A stretch of 64,000 bases of DNA from assembly GCA_038501625.1 (NCBI GenBank), contig JAZAYU010000013.1:4526001-4590000 (forward strand). The letters are read 5' to 3'. This document shows, one piece after another, positions 11,201-20,439 of this stretch; within the stretch, counting starts at the first letter, position 1, and each line of letters starts with the position of its first letter. The stretch is from Corbicula japonica (Eukaryota; Mollusca; Bivalvia; Venerida; Cyrenidae). The notes under the pieces are model-generated. The model saw only the letters and a list, made by a program, of their open reading frames with translations, was not told the DNA's origin and did no database searches. The translations under genes were made by a program, and so were the position numbers.

Positions 11201-12797
11201 TACTTTCTAAGTAACCAATTTTTCGTCCTCTCTCTGGCTGCTGCAGCGGCTGTATGTATACAACATGAGCCCTGCTGGCATCTGATGAAACATCAAAATC
11301 TATTGTGAAATACCCTTACGTCACTTTGACGTAGTCGATACCATCATACGTAAGCATTGGCAAAAACAGAGAGATCTACTAATTTGGCAATGATTTGGAA
11401 ACAAATCACTAAATTATGCTATGCGGTATCCCTGACGCCAGCTGTTGTTGTGGTAACCACGAATACGTCATACCGGCGTGGTTGTTATGAAACCATGATG
11501 CAATAACGCCAAGAATTTCATGGTTTGTCACGTGCAACTCTTAGGCGTACAATATCAGAACAAAACTACATATTTTTAGATAGCTTTCCCCACCTTCATC
11601 TATTACAATGACGTTTTTCTTACGTAGTAAATGAATAATATGTGGGGGCGGTATCTCTAGCACAACAACGCTTACGTCAGTGACATGTTACAGTTTCCAG
11701 ACAATTGAGAACTCGCATCTAAAAATATATAGCTTACTAAAAATAACACATCTATCGGTATAAAAGATAAAAAGGCCACAACAACCGAATAAATATAACA
11801 CTACGAGAGTATAATTACTGATAGCACACACCTTATTACGTTACATGACGTTATTAGTCTAACTAACTTAACTGCACATTTTTTCATCAGTTAAGCTTTT
11901 TAATATTCATTAACCTGTTATCGAGGTTAGAACTGTCAGTGCAAAACATATTTGTAACAAAGGTTCTAAAACAAGTTCTAGGGTTCTTCTATCTTACAAT
12001 TCTCAGCCAGGTTCTTAAGAAAAACCACTTCGAATGTTACACGCAAGACTGCCGCAACTCATTCTTTACTTCGATTTAGTTACGACAACTTCGCATGCAT
12101 CCTCGAAGTACATGTATGGTGTGCAACATAATCAATAAATGAAGGCGTTTATTTGTAGCAAAAGTTATTTCTCCTTTAAAACATATAATTGTGATTTTCA
12201 GATTGTTATCGTCGTACTAGTGATATCGCTGTCATGATTGATTCGTCTACAGATATATCCGCTGTCCAGTTTTCCCAGCAAATTTCAGCATTAGGCGTTC
12301 TTATCCGTAATATTAAGATTGGAAGTGACAACGTACGTATAAGCGTTTCACAGTTTTCTTCAAAGGCCGTTGAGGTTTCCACATTTGATCAGCATTTTAC
12401 AACATCATCGGTGATTAATGTAATGAACAGTTTGAAACAACACCACAAACCAGCGAATACATCAAATGCACTTCGCCATCTCAGGATGTCGGGATTTCTT
12501 CCTGCAAGTGGAGTAAGATCATCAACAAGAAAAATAGCTTTGCTGGTGACAAATGGAATCTTTCAGAATGAATGTTTCGATGAAATAATCCACGAAGCAA
12601 AACAACTTAAACTCAGTAATGTTACGCTTGTAACTGTAGCTTCCGTTGACGTCGGTTCTTCTGAAATTATGATCTCAATGACTGAAATTGCTACCGATCC
12701 TTTATTCTCGTACCTCATCGAAAATGGAGAGAAAAATGAATACATTTTGTTATCATTGATAGGCTCAATTGATTTTGAAGTTTGCAAAATCGATTAA
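2208..12797 (+). CDS. Gene A: secreted Gla-like/EGF/VWA protein, 10 exons, 671 aa
   Basis: Coding exons: 2208-2256, 4580-4710, 6751-6850, 7552-7665, 9117-9230, 9398-9511, 9678-9791, 9961-10074, 10375-10944, 12202-12797. They sum to 2016 nt, 671 codons plus TAA, with compatible phases at every junction (1,0,1, then 1 throughout). Layout: signal peptide 1-17; Cys-rich N-terminus 18-93; five cbEGF modules 94-283; VWA1 284-473 with complete MIDAS (D301, S303, S305, T373, D404); VWA2 474-671 with a damaged MIDAS. The product should be extracellular, in the matrilin-like or adhesion class, possibly binding matrix or cell-surface ligands. Function is inferred from domains only. The paralogue is gene B. 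The upstream in-frame Met at 2172 is not kept in B, so 2208 is preferred. Confidence 0.88.
2317..2375 (+). CDS. Possible alternative terminal exon after exon 1
   Basis: A strong acceptor (long T-run, ttgttacag) lies 60 bases after exon 1. Splicing there in phase 1 would give about 18 more codons and a TAA at 2373-2375, making a very short secreted peptide. The same layout exists in gene B, but that whole area is duplicated, so conservation says little. Speculative. Confidence 0.15.
4580..4710 (+). CDS. Gene A exon 2: propeptide/Gla-like exon
   Basis: Acceptor tcctcatag, donor acg|gtaagt; phase 1 in, phase 0 out; completes G17 and codes residues 18-60. It shows F24, A30 and L34, the spacing F-x5-A-x3-L used by gamma-carboxylase recognition propeptides (positions -16, -10, -6), followed by TRW and three cysteines (46, 52, 59) with a C-x5-C loop. 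Glutamates are few and the classical ERECxEExC block is missing, so it may be a diverged Gla region or simply a Cys-rich exon. Frame is preserved in gene B with one codon fewer. Confidence 0.75.
5140..5210 (+). mobile_element. LINE 3'-tail fragment in intron 2 of gene A
   Basis: The text gtggggaggctgtgt then tctgatatgcaaattt matches the 3' end of the LINE family seen at 9000-9077, 60830-60895 and elsewhere. It is also present in gene B (about 34865-34920), so this insertion predates the duplication. Confidence 0.5.
5222..5955. mobile_element. Long-terminal-inverted-repeat element in intron 2 of gene A
   Basis: The left arm (from about gttaacggcttgccacactc) reads as the diverged reverse complement of the right arm (ending gtggttagcccttaagg) over roughly 250 bases each, including a shared block around aaattatcaaaatctcaat and cacgttagaa. 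No coding frame. The same element at the same intron position occurs in gene B (34931-35579). Confidence 0.65.
6751..6850 (+). CDS. Gene A exon 3: Cys-rich linker exon
   Basis: Acceptor caaaattag, donor gag|gtaagtt; phase 0 in, phase 1 out; residues 61-93 with cysteines at 69, 74, 80, 86 and 92. The C-x4-CG-x-GQ-x-C pattern recalls the start of follistatin-type or EGF-like modules but is not a full one. Gene B has the same exon with six extra bases in frame, which is good evidence that it is translated. With exon 2 it may form one eight-cysteine N-terminal domain. Confidence 0.75.
7552..7665 (+). CDS. Gene A exon 4: cbEGF module 1
   Basis: Symmetric phase 1-1 exon of 114 nt, residues 94-131. 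Carries D-I-N-E-C at the start and the C-N-N-x4-Y-x-C-x-C hydroxylation consensus, i.e. a calcium-binding EGF module. The acceptor ends in gaag rather than the gtag used by the other EGF exons, but remains a valid AG. Confidence 0.85.
7822..9077 (+). mobile_element. 5'-truncated LINE with reverse-transcriptase C-terminus and full 3' tail
   Basis: Translation from about 7825 gives [12 protein letters not shown], then blocks such as [20 protein letters not shown] and [14 protein letters not shown] (8021-8302), which I recognise as the C-terminal part of a non-LTR reverse transcriptase common in molluscs. Frameshifts and stops break it. The frame ends near 8563 (GCTTVAGV then stop) and is followed by a roughly 500-bp 3' UTR with ccctagaacctggtttaaac, ggcggtaacccctcgggttc and a tail near gcgattcctgatatatat. 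Gene B's matching intron is 146 bp without it, so it inserted in A after the duplication. It is the best reference copy for the tails listed elsewhere. Confidence 0.8.
9117..9230 (+). CDS. Gene A exon 5: cbEGF module 2
   Basis: 114 nt, phase 1-1, acceptor ttctgtag, donor gtag|gtaagaac; residues 132-169. All six EGF cysteines and the DINEC calcium motif are present. Nearly identical to exons 6 and 7, including the flanking introns. Confidence 0.88.
9398..9511 (+). CDS. Gene A exon 6: cbEGF module 3
   Basis: 114 nt, phase 1-1; residues 170-207. Starts 281 bases after exon 5 with the same acceptor and donor. Six cysteines, DINEC start, Asn/Asp-hydroxylation consensus. Confidence 0.88.
9678..9791 (+). 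CDS. Gene A exon 7: cbEGF module 4
   Basis: 114 nt, phase 1-1; residues 208-245. Starts 280 bases after exon 6; a further near-copy of the same exon-intron unit. Confidence 0.88.
9961..10074 (+). CDS. Gene A exon 8: cbEGF module 5
   Basis: 114 nt, phase 1-1; residues 246-283. The third disulfide loop reads PVDFTNTRC, distinct from modules 2-4 but matching the last EGF of gene B (PEDFTDTRC). This marks it as the ancestral last module, with the amplification upstream of it. Confidence 0.88.
10375..10944 (+). CDS. Gene A exon 9: VWA domain 1
   Basis: 570 nt, phase 1-1, acceptor ccttgcag; residues 284-473. Hydrophobic strand VVFLV followed by D301-V-S-S-S305, T373 in the SFTGKGL loop and D404 in VLTDG: all five MIDAS positions are in place, so metal-dependent ligand binding is possible. 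Cys286 and Cys near 471 flank the domain, typical of matrilin-type VWA modules. About 14 residues differ from gene B. Confidence 0.9.
11064..11845. mobile_element. Non-autonomous TIR element with 4-bp TSD (TGAC), gene A only
   Basis: Compared with gene B, intron 9 of A has extra sequence bounded on both sides by TGAC (11060-11063 and 11846-11849). The inserted piece begins TGTAGCGTAG and its other end, reversed, reads TGTAACGTAA, a short terminal inverted repeat. Interior has many ACGTCA-like motifs and no coding frame. The superfamily cannot be named from this. Confidence 0.6.
12202..12797 (+). CDS. Gene A exon 10: VWA domain 2 and stop
   Basis: 596 nt from acceptor gattttcag to TAA; residues 474-671. 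Reads as a VWA fold (D487-S-S-T-D491, T near PANTSNAL, then LLVTNG). The last MIDAS Ser is Asp and the usual Asp of TDG is Asn591, so metal binding is probably lost or altered. Both changes are shared with gene B. A unique Cys598 in A is Ser in B. Confidence 0.88.
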
Positions 12798-13789
12798 CTT
12801 TTGCTTATTGGCACATTGTTGATAACTCCGTTATTTTTGAACTTCTATCTATCAAGTACACTATTTATTTATGTTATGCATATTTTAAGAACACCCTTCA
12901 AATGAAAAAAAATATTGCTATAAATATCTATTACGAGTACTTTTTATGCTTAAAACCTTGATGTTTCTTATTTACCAAATCAATGTAGCAGTTTTGGTAT
13001 AAACTCTAGAATGTTATAAAATGTATGCAGTATTTGAAATATAAAAAAATATTAACAAAGAACAACGAAGGAACAAGAAAAAAAGATACAGATCTGATCT
13101 TTCCCGAAAATGATGATTTAACATAGTGACCATTTTGTCTTGTTTTCATTATTTTTTCTGGATATTTTCTTTTTCGTTTTGATTCCCTAGTTATTTATGT
13201 AGTTGTGATTATTTAAAAACATTATTGACGTTTAATTCATAGCATGTAAAACAGACCATGTTATTTATACAGTTTGGAATACTGACCGTAAACATGTTTG
13301 GTTTATTTCTAAACCCATTCCTAAGTACTGTTTTTGTTAGTAAAATGAATATGTAAGCTTCGGTGATATATTCCTTTGAGCCGAACCATGAAATGCATAC
13401 TGCTCACGTCGCCTAGCCCTGAGTTGAAAGCAACTCAATATTTTCTCCAGTATACACTACTAGTTCGATCTTTCTTTGTATATACGCCAGCGAATACGGA
13501 ACATTCAATGCTATTGTTCAGTTTATGATTTGCTCATTATCAAGCAAATCGGAATGCTGAATCTAGAACGGGTGACTGGTCTTACTGTTATGTTATATAA
13601 GAAAGAAAAATAAAGGAGTTGTTCGTTTTGATTTTGATTTTTATCGTGTAATATCGTGTTTCAAAAAAAGATGTATTCACCTTTTTGATAAAAAGACATG
13701 AAGTCTTGTAGTTATTCCTGACATGTGTATTTCACAGTTTTATCTTTTGTTTTATATACTCGTATGTATAATTCGTAGAAAAAGGCAGA
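12798..13789 (+). other. 3' flank / probable 3' UTR of gene A
   Basis: Non-coding sequence colinear with gene B's 3' flank. A shared AATAAA occurs at 13609-13614 (41571-41576 in B), about 0.8 kb after the stop; it may be the polyadenylation signal, but no cleavage site can be shown. A fragment of a dispersed repeat (tgcatactg...cctagccctg) lies at about 13390-13500. Confidence 0.4.
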
Positions 13790-14510
13790 CTTATTGATAA
13801 AAAAAACTGATACTACTGTAATGACCAAATTGAAAATGAATACCATTTTAACCTGATATATTCTTTCTGTAAATCATTACGTGAAAGCTATATTGATAGA
13901 AAATGTTATATAAATCAAAACTTCATAAATTTAATGTCTTCACAAAATGCAAAAGCTTTTAAAATCTATCTGGCCTCATTCATTTACCGTGGCTTTGTCC
14001 TCCGTTCAACTGTTTTATAGTTACCTATCCCCGTGAATAAGAATCGAAATATGTCTTGTGATGATATGTAATGTAGGTTCTCATAGCTACACTGTTATAT
14101 TGTTGTGACGATTTTTTTGTGATTTTTTTGTGACGCTGCTTTATTTTTGTATTGTTGATGTTTTGTTTTTCTCTCGCTCAGATACCTTGCCTTTCATTTT
14201 GGCAAGCTTGAGCGAGTTGTTTGCCCTTCATCTCCGACAACTTGTAGATCAGTATTACTTGTTCTTCGAAGCTTTTCTTCAAGCGTTGTTGTTAATATTT
14301 TGCATTAATTTAAAACTGGTACAGAAAATCTTATAAGTGTCTGTTTACTAAGTATCCATTTAATACCTATGTGTTTTTTTATAAAATATAAAATATATTG
14401 CCAGATCACTTAAACTGAAATGGATTATTTTATGTTGTATTGATGTGTTTGTGTATGGCCCGGGGCCTACATTACAATAAACTATTGAATTAAATTGAGT
14501 TGAATTGATT
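13790..14510 (+). mobile_element. 5'-truncated LINE (C-terminus and 3' UTR), gene A flank only
   Basis: A translated stretch (about 13820-14020) reads with IENEYHFNLIY and later FKIYLASFIYRGF, the typical C-terminal region of CR1/jockey-like LINE ORF2. It ends with ggcccggggcctacattaca, an AATAAA-like run and a ttgaattgaa-type tail at 14459-14505. Gene B's flank lacks it and reads directly across the junction, so it inserted after the duplication. Confidence 0.7.
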
Positions 14511-14784
14511 ATTTCGTTTTGCATAAAGTTCTACTAGTCTGTGCTGTCCAAGTTCTTCAATGGTCAGATCTTAAGTGATCACGTTAACCCTGTTATCCGT
14601 GAATACGCTTCTAATCACGTTTACGAATAATGTAGATTAAAGCCAGTCGGCACCTTTCTTGTCAGATTTTTGGATTAATTGTTTGCATTTTATATAACTA
14701 ACCTAATAAAAGCGACGTTGCAGATCTCGATTAGATGGCAGATAGGCATATTCACAAAACACGGCAAAACTTACAGATATAAAT

Positions 14785-15140
14785 AGATGAAAAGGGAACT
14801 TTGATAGCCATAGAACAAGGCAAATATGAAAATATTGCAGGCTCGAACTGATTGAGCTTGTTCTTGGGCAGAAATGAAAATGCACTGTACTGCCCATGCC
14901 ACCTAGACACAGGTTGAGGACAACTCAATATTTAAAACAGCAAACAGTACAATTTTGAACCATACCAAACGATGGACTGCATATGGCGGTGATGAACACC
15001 ATTCTATGATCAGCGGCGTATGGTCATCAGATAAAAGAATGGGTTTTCCCTTAACGAGAAAACAATGGGCGGAACCGAATAGAATAGATTTTTGACAGGG
15101 ATCTAGAAAATAAATCCTGCATATAATAGACAGCGTCAAA
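14785..15140 (+). repeat. Dispersed repeat R2
   Basis: This block (aaaagggaactttga ... gggcagaaatgaaaatgcac ... aatcctgcatat) matches, in reverse orientation, 40250-40665 in the gene B flank. Shorter same-strand relatives are at about 13390-13500 and 41130-41260. No coding content. Confidence 0.6.
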
Positions 15141-15640
15141 AGCAAAATTCAAATCTATTGGCAGGAAAAAAATAATGACAAAGCTATAGCAAACGTCCTT
15201 AAATCAGTAAACATAAAAGACTATTAGCGACCAATGTAGATCCAGATCAGCCTTCACATCAACGAAGGATCATGACTTAGGTTTGTGGCTTTTGATTCAT
15301 TATAGTGTTATAGACCAACAAACTACCAGTATAGATAAATTATGTGAAAAATGATGAATGCTGCAAATGTTAAACAAAATCGTTTCTAAATAGTTGCGAA
15401 GGTGTTGTTAAAGAGTAGCTGCCATTTAACCTTGAACTTTATGAATGCGGCTTTTATCCCATTGCAGTCAGATCACGATCTTCACTGGTAGTTTCTTGGT
15501 GCAACACACTATAATTAATATAAAAAGTGACAGGCTTGAGTCTTCATTCTAATCAAACTGAATGTATGTGAAGTCTGAACTTGATCAATATCTTTTTTTA
15601 TTCATACGTTCTTCTTCATATTTTGGGGATATGTTTCACT
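15141..15640. other. Non-coding stretch, nothing recognised
   Basis: AT-rich sequence with only short open frames and no recognisable repeat. Confidence 0.4.
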
Positions 15641-16110
15641 GCAGTTGACATTAAGTACATTTTTATAACTCGATTCAGAACCTTTTATAATTTGATTATA
15701 CATTTTATTCGTCGCTAAGTTTTGACCGCCAGGTCGCCAAGCTTATAAAATCTAAAGTAAAATTAATATTTTTGGGGTTATGACCTCTGCAAATGACATG
15801 AAATGCCTTTATAACTTGATTCAGAGCCTTAATTTTTTAAGTATAAATTTTTATTTGTTAAGAAGTTTATGCCGTTAGGCCGCCAGTCAAAGCCACCAGG
15901 CCACTAGACCGCTAAGGTTATAAAATCTAAAAGTTAGTTATATTTTCCGAGCAGTTACTTTGCAAATGGTAAAGCCACTAGACCACTAGGCCATAAAATT
16001 AACACAATCATAAATTTAAATATAATTTCCACTTTAATTTTTCGGGTTATGCAAGCTACAGTGGACAAAAAATACATTTATATACTGATTTAGAGCCTGA
16101 TATTACTGCA
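15641..16110. repeat. Diverged tandem repeat, about 150-175 bp unit
   Basis: The phrases ttataactcgattcagaacct / ttataacttgattcagagcc / atatactgatttagagcctg and the gccaggccac-type runs recur at roughly 150-175 bp spacing, giving about three decayed units. Non-coding. Confidence 0.55.
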
Positions 16111-16229
16111 CCTGTATTTTTGAATTAAATTTGAAAAAAAAAAATGAATTAAATTTGGGTATCGGTGATAAAACTTGCATACGGTTTTCCTTTATTTTGT
16201 GATACCGATTACCTTGTCAAAGTTTAAAT

Positions 16230-16800
16230 GTTTTTCAGCAGTTATTGCAGTTATTTCTAGAAAAGCGTTCAAGCTGTGAGATATTAACCCTGCAAGATGT
16301 TGTACAAGGAACAAAAACGAAAAATAAACTATATTAAAATTTAAATCAATCAATTTTATCAGATATTTTAGTAGTGACGTAGCAAATTTTTAACTGAAAG
16401 ATGTAGATTAAGGAGGTTTGCTTGCTTTTCTGAAGTGTTTGCTTTATTAAGCTGTAGTTCTTTATGATACATTTTATAAACTAGAGATGGAAAATCGTTT
16501 AATTATTTTGAAAAAAAAATTTTTCTTCAATTCTAAATAGCATAAGGCTCTGCATGTTCTCGTTAGTACCATTTATTGCAAAGAGTTTACAGACAATTTC
16601 CGCACGACATGTACATGTCAGATTGAATTCTATATTTGGTACCTTTGGAAATTAAAATTCCGATTAGAAAGTCTTTGATAACATTTAGATCTCCTGTAGC
16701 AATATCATTCAGTTGATATCAACATTTTGAATTTGAACAATATCCTGATTTGAGTGTATATTCAGAAATCTGTAAATCAGAGGTAATTTTATTGTAATTG
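16230..16800 (-). mobile_element. Degenerate LINE relic, minus strand
   Basis: Read on the minus strand, the sequence gives KELQLNKANTSEKQANL and then nucleotide text matching the 8021-8110 stretch of the LINE in gene A (cgtcactactaaaatat). Upstream on that strand is a GDLNVIKDFLI-like block. Many stops; pseudogenic. Same family as 7822-9077 but a different, longer-decayed part. Confidence 0.6.
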
Positions 16801-17135
16801 AAAATTGAGTTTCTAATTAGCTTGTTGTGTTTATAACAAACGACAGGGTTTCAGTATTCTTAAAATAATTAGGTACATCAGATTAAACCGAATTTTCTTT
16901 AAATAAAATGTATTCATTTAATAAGAAGAAGTTTTGAGGAAATATCTTTGATGATCAGATTCAAAGTCAATGTTAGGGCTGAGAACATGCCGAGTATTCT
17001 TGAAAACAGTACCAGGAAATCGCTTGAAATCTATACTTTGCTACTCTTATAAGTCAAAAACTTTACGTTCTATTGTGAGTGTAACTGTGTATATACCATG
17101 TTTGCATAGGCATAATTATAACAGTACGTGTAAAT
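16801..17135. other. Non-coding stretch, nothing recognised
   Basis: No open frame or repeat signal that I can support. Confidence 0.4.
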
Positions 17136-17210
17136 ATGAAGAATTGTAGATTTCTTGCATACCAGATCGGGTCATCCGGTGTTTTCACCCATGTAGGAAA
17201 AAGAGAATCT

Positions 17211-17351
17211 ATCATTGGTATTCGGCGAAGATCAAGGTATCTCAACCCGAGGGTAATGCTTTCCAGACGGAAACGAGGCTGTGCCGAGTTTCCGTCTGGA
17301 AAGCATTGCCCGAGGGTTGGGATACCGCGATCTTCGCCGAATACCAATGAT
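17211..17351. mobile_element. Palindromic MITE-like element (family P1), copy 1
   Basis: Arms begin atcattggtattcggcgaag and end with its reverse complement; the centre is gaggctgtgccgag. The core (gagg-ctctg-ccgagtt type with gtaatgcttt/aaagcattgcc arms) matches the layout of 19405-19561 and 19981-20137. No coding. Confidence 0.65.
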
Positions 17352-18160
17352 TGATTATTTTTCTCACTTACTTCTTGAAGATTTAAACAAAGTTCTTTAA
17401 AATTAAAAAAAACGCGATTTTAGAGAACTATTTCTTTTGCGTAACTTCCAGTAGGAACGGTAAATCATCCACGAATAAAAAGTCCTGTCAACGTTCATCA
17501 ACCCTAACATGTAGGCCTTCAACAATATCGTTACAAATAAACGAAAGGAAAAGAATCGTGTTTTCATTGAATGAAAACAGCTGGTTTATCCTTTGAAAAC
17601 GGATCTGCGATTTTTAAGGTTATTCGCGATTTCGTCACAATTCAGAATTCAAAAAAATTGAATTGTACATACCAGTTGAAATATCCCGATTAAACAGCAG
17701 TATATTTTCTATTTTATTCTCCATTCACTTTCTTCATAGATCCTGATGTTTAACGAAGCTCGCAACAGCGGTATAAGAATGAAACACTCTAAAAAAAAAT
17801 CAGCATTTTCAGACTCAGACCACGATAAACACTTCCAAGTTCCAGCGTTGAGAATTTAGCAACCTCCGAGTGGATACTTTCCAAATGATTTTTGAAATAA
17901 ATCCTGATAAAACAAAATCAACAGCTTGCTCTGTTTGAAAAAGTAAACATTCGTTTAATTACGTCACATAATAAACTTAAATGACGTAGTTATAAGCATC
18001 ATGACGTTGGCTAAATCAATAATGAAAGTGCTCAATTAATACGGTGCGCAATAATACGAAAGTACGCGAGCACGCGGAGTGTTAGATAAGGCCATGCGAG
18101 ATAAGGAAATCTCACACGGCTAAAAATAGAGATTTTTCTGTCTAGTAAGTGAGAAATTTC
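17352..18160. other. Non-coding stretch, nothing recognised
   Basis: AT-rich, no supported exon. The right end (18100-18160) begins the inverted-repeat flank of the Crypton-like relic. Confidence 0.4.
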
Positions 18161-18250
18161 GATTCTACACCCCCATGTAGAATGAGTCACGCGCCTTATA
18201 TGACGTCACAACAGGACTACTTTCAGAACTACTTTCATTCATAAGTCGTC
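18160..18250 (+). repeat. Left inverted-repeat flank of the Crypton-like relic (with CRE-like site)
   Basis: The block aaatttcgattctacaccc ... gtcacgcgccttatatgacgtcac is found reversed at about 20255-20335 on the other side of the recombinase relic. It contains the palindrome TGACGTCA, which could act as a CRE/ATF site in a promoter. Either terminal repeats of a mobile unit or two related insertions. Confidence 0.5.
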
Positions 18251-18444
18251 TCGTTTTCTTTACCATTTATTCGAGAAATATTTAGAAAACATTTCGCAAA
18301 ACGAACAGTGCATAAAAGAAATAATATTGTTATAACTTTTGTATGATGATTTGCTGCAATAAACATTGATAAATGAAATAAAATTTATTAAATGTGAACA
18401 ATCGAGTTGTCTCCCTTTTTCCTTCCGGTAGCGTTCAAAAAAAA

Positions 18445-19982
18445 ATGTCAACAAGAGAGTTCAAGATCGGGGACATTGTAAAAGTAGGTCAACGTGGTGA
18501 CAAGGGAAAAATTGTTGACATGTATAAATCCTTAGGAACATATGTAATGTACAAGGTACACACATATGGAACTGGTGAAATCCTAACTGTAGCAAGGCAT
18601 GAACTTGTTAAGGGTCTTGCAGATGAAGATTTTCAAGATATTTTTAATTGCTTCCCTGCTGATGATTTTGATCAGTTCATGAGTTCTATAGATTTCCAGA
18701 GCTTTGAATCTAGTAACCCTCCTATAAAATGTGAAAGCTTGCCGTCCGCAACATGTGTATCCAGCCATCCCGACAACCTATACCTCAATGCCACGTTTGG
18801 CCACTCAGAGTTAGACAAACTTGTCCACAAAAGAAAATTTGATGAAACCTCTGAAAGTTTTCCATCCAAAGATTCCCATTGGTATCACTTGATCCAGCTC
18901 AGTATAGGGATGCCATGAAAAACAAAAACACCGAACAAGAAAACAAAATCCCACATGAAGACCGTTACTGACTTTTTGGCACTGAAAGGAGAGCAACGGC
19001 CTATTCACCAAATTCCACCAGCAGAACTCAACAATTTACTCCAGGAGTTTGTGGTCCGAGTTCGCCAGCGTGACTGATCAGAGTACGAGCCATCAACAGC
19101 ATATACAGGTACTTAGGCTCAGACTAGAGGATCTGGTTGTAACTTGTCTGTTTTTCTTAAATCCAAAATTTCTGGACTCAACTGAAATAAAAAATATTTA
19201 CATTTAATCTTTAACCAATGAAATAATAGTTACTGTTATAGTTTTATGTAAGTATATCACAAATAAATCCTGTAAGGAGTTCAACTTTCACACAGAATTA
19301 TTCTCAATCTGTAAAAAAAACATACTGAAATTTAAAAAAATCTTCTGAAAGGAGTTTGAAAATTGAAGTCTGAAGTGCTTTAAAACTTAATTTAAGATAA
19401 AATATAAGTATCATTTGCATGTGTTGGGTAAAGATCACGTGATCCGACCCGAGTGAAATATGCATGAGGGTGGTAACGATGCTCTGCCGAGTTACCGCCC
19501 TTGTGCACATTTCACGAGACTCGGATCACGCGATCTTTACCCAACATAAGTGAATGATACTATTTCTTGCCTACATTTTGTGTTCCCAAAATAAACAATA
19601 TCACGCATAATTTCCCCAATTAGAAAGACCAGGGCCTCTTCCCAATTTTCTGATGAAAAGCCCTGTTCCCATAAAAACTTTTGGTAGGGATTAAAAATGA
19701 GGATTGGTAGGAGGACCAGAAACAAGATTTTTTTTAGACCCTACACAAAATTTTGTCAAGTGTTTTAGTATGTTTTTATTTGTTTATATAAAGGTACCTG
19801 AATGACAAGGAATATGGAACAAGTGTTGCGCGAGGGGCAGAGTTTTGCCAGACAATGGCAACACTGAAAAGTAAATTCAAAGATCTGAAAAAACTAGGAA
19901 AAGGAAATAAAGATATGGCTTCCGACCACCTTACCGACATAGAAATTGATCAGCTCTACACACCCGGTCAGCTTGGAATATA
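18445..19982 (+). pseudogene. Crypton-like (DUF3504-type) recombinase relic with N-terminal KOW-like part
   Basis: The first frame (ATG 18445, stop 18916-18918) begins with REFKIGDIVKVGQRGDKGKI, a small beta-rich KOW/Tudor-like segment. Across that stop the same frame continues with FLALKGEQRPIHQIPPAELN and LLQEFVVRVRQRD, then a TGA. A further block at 19793-19982 reads YLNDKEYGTS, then KSKFKDLKKLGKGNK and LTDIEIDQLYTPGQLG. These are the hallmarks of the Crypton-derived tyrosine-recombinase-like family (KCTD1/QRICH1-type relatives). A possible intron (donor acag|gtact near 19109, acceptor ataaag near 19792) holds the palindromic element 19405-19561. Two in-frame stops and loss of the catalytic C-terminus suggest a dead copy. 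Confidence 0.6.
19405..19561. mobile_element. Palindromic MITE-like element (family P1), copy 2
   Basis: Begins aagtatcattt...gttgggtaaagatcacgtga and ends with the reverse complement gatctttacccaac...aatgatact. Centre ggtaacgatgctctgccgagttacc. Followed by tttcttgc, as is copy 3. Confidence 0.75.
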
Positions 19983-20137
19983 AGTATCATTCACGTGTGT
20001 TGGGTAAAGATCGCATGATCCGACCCGAGTGAAATATGCATATGGCGGTAACGAGGCTCTGTCGAGTTATCGCCAAAGTGCATATTTCACGAGGGCCGGA
20101 TCACGCGATCTTTACCCAACATAAGTGAATGATACTT
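19981..20137. mobile_element. Palindromic MITE-like element (family P1), copy 3
   Basis: Same ends (aagtatcatt / aatgatact) and same core (ggcggtaacgaggctctgtc) as copy 2, 576 bases to its left. It begins exactly at the end of the recombinase relic. Confidence 0.75.
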
Positions 20138-20214
20138 TTTCTTGCATACCGTATTTATTTTCTGCATTTGGGGTATTTTCCTGTTAATTTTTATTTGCAC
20201 TACTTTTTATAGTA

Positions 20215-20372
20215 GCGGAGTGATATACGAGATATTCCATCGTTCATTCATAATTGCGTAAGACGCCGTGACGTCATATAAGGAGCGTGACTTATTGTAC
20301 ATGAGGGGTGTAGAATCGAAATTTCCTACACGGGTGAAAACAAGGGATGTCCTAATCTGATATGCAAGAAAC
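20215..20372 (-). repeat. Right inverted-repeat flank of the Crypton-like relic
   Basis: Read on the minus strand it gives ttcttgcatatcagatta, ttttcacccgtgtagg, aaatttcgattctacaccc and ccttatatgacgtcac. The first two match 17145-17200, the last two match 18160-18210. Confidence 0.5.
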
Positions 20373-20439
20373 AGCTGTCTTGACAGCTTGACAAACACCC
20401 TTTGGTTCAACAACACAATGCACTTCGGCATTAGAGGTG

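Larger units (their letters stand above)
1078..14790 (+). repeat. Segmental duplication, copy A
   Basis: This segment is repeated in the same orientation at 31681-42920. The shared sequence begins near ctatatgatgtt (1079) and continues through all ten exons of gene A to about 14790 (ataaaagcgacgttgcagatctcg-like text). Differences are mostly insertions and deletions: A carries a LINE at 7822-9077, a TIR element at 11064-11845, a LINE 3' end at 13790-14510 and about 740 bp around 3060-3800 that B lacks. Exons and introns alike are highly similar, so the duplication is fairly recent. Confidence 0.9.

Noticed and set aside
17063..17354. Overlapping frames on both strands, 72 and 94 codons
   Set aside because: Created by the P1 palindrome, which reads open in mirror.
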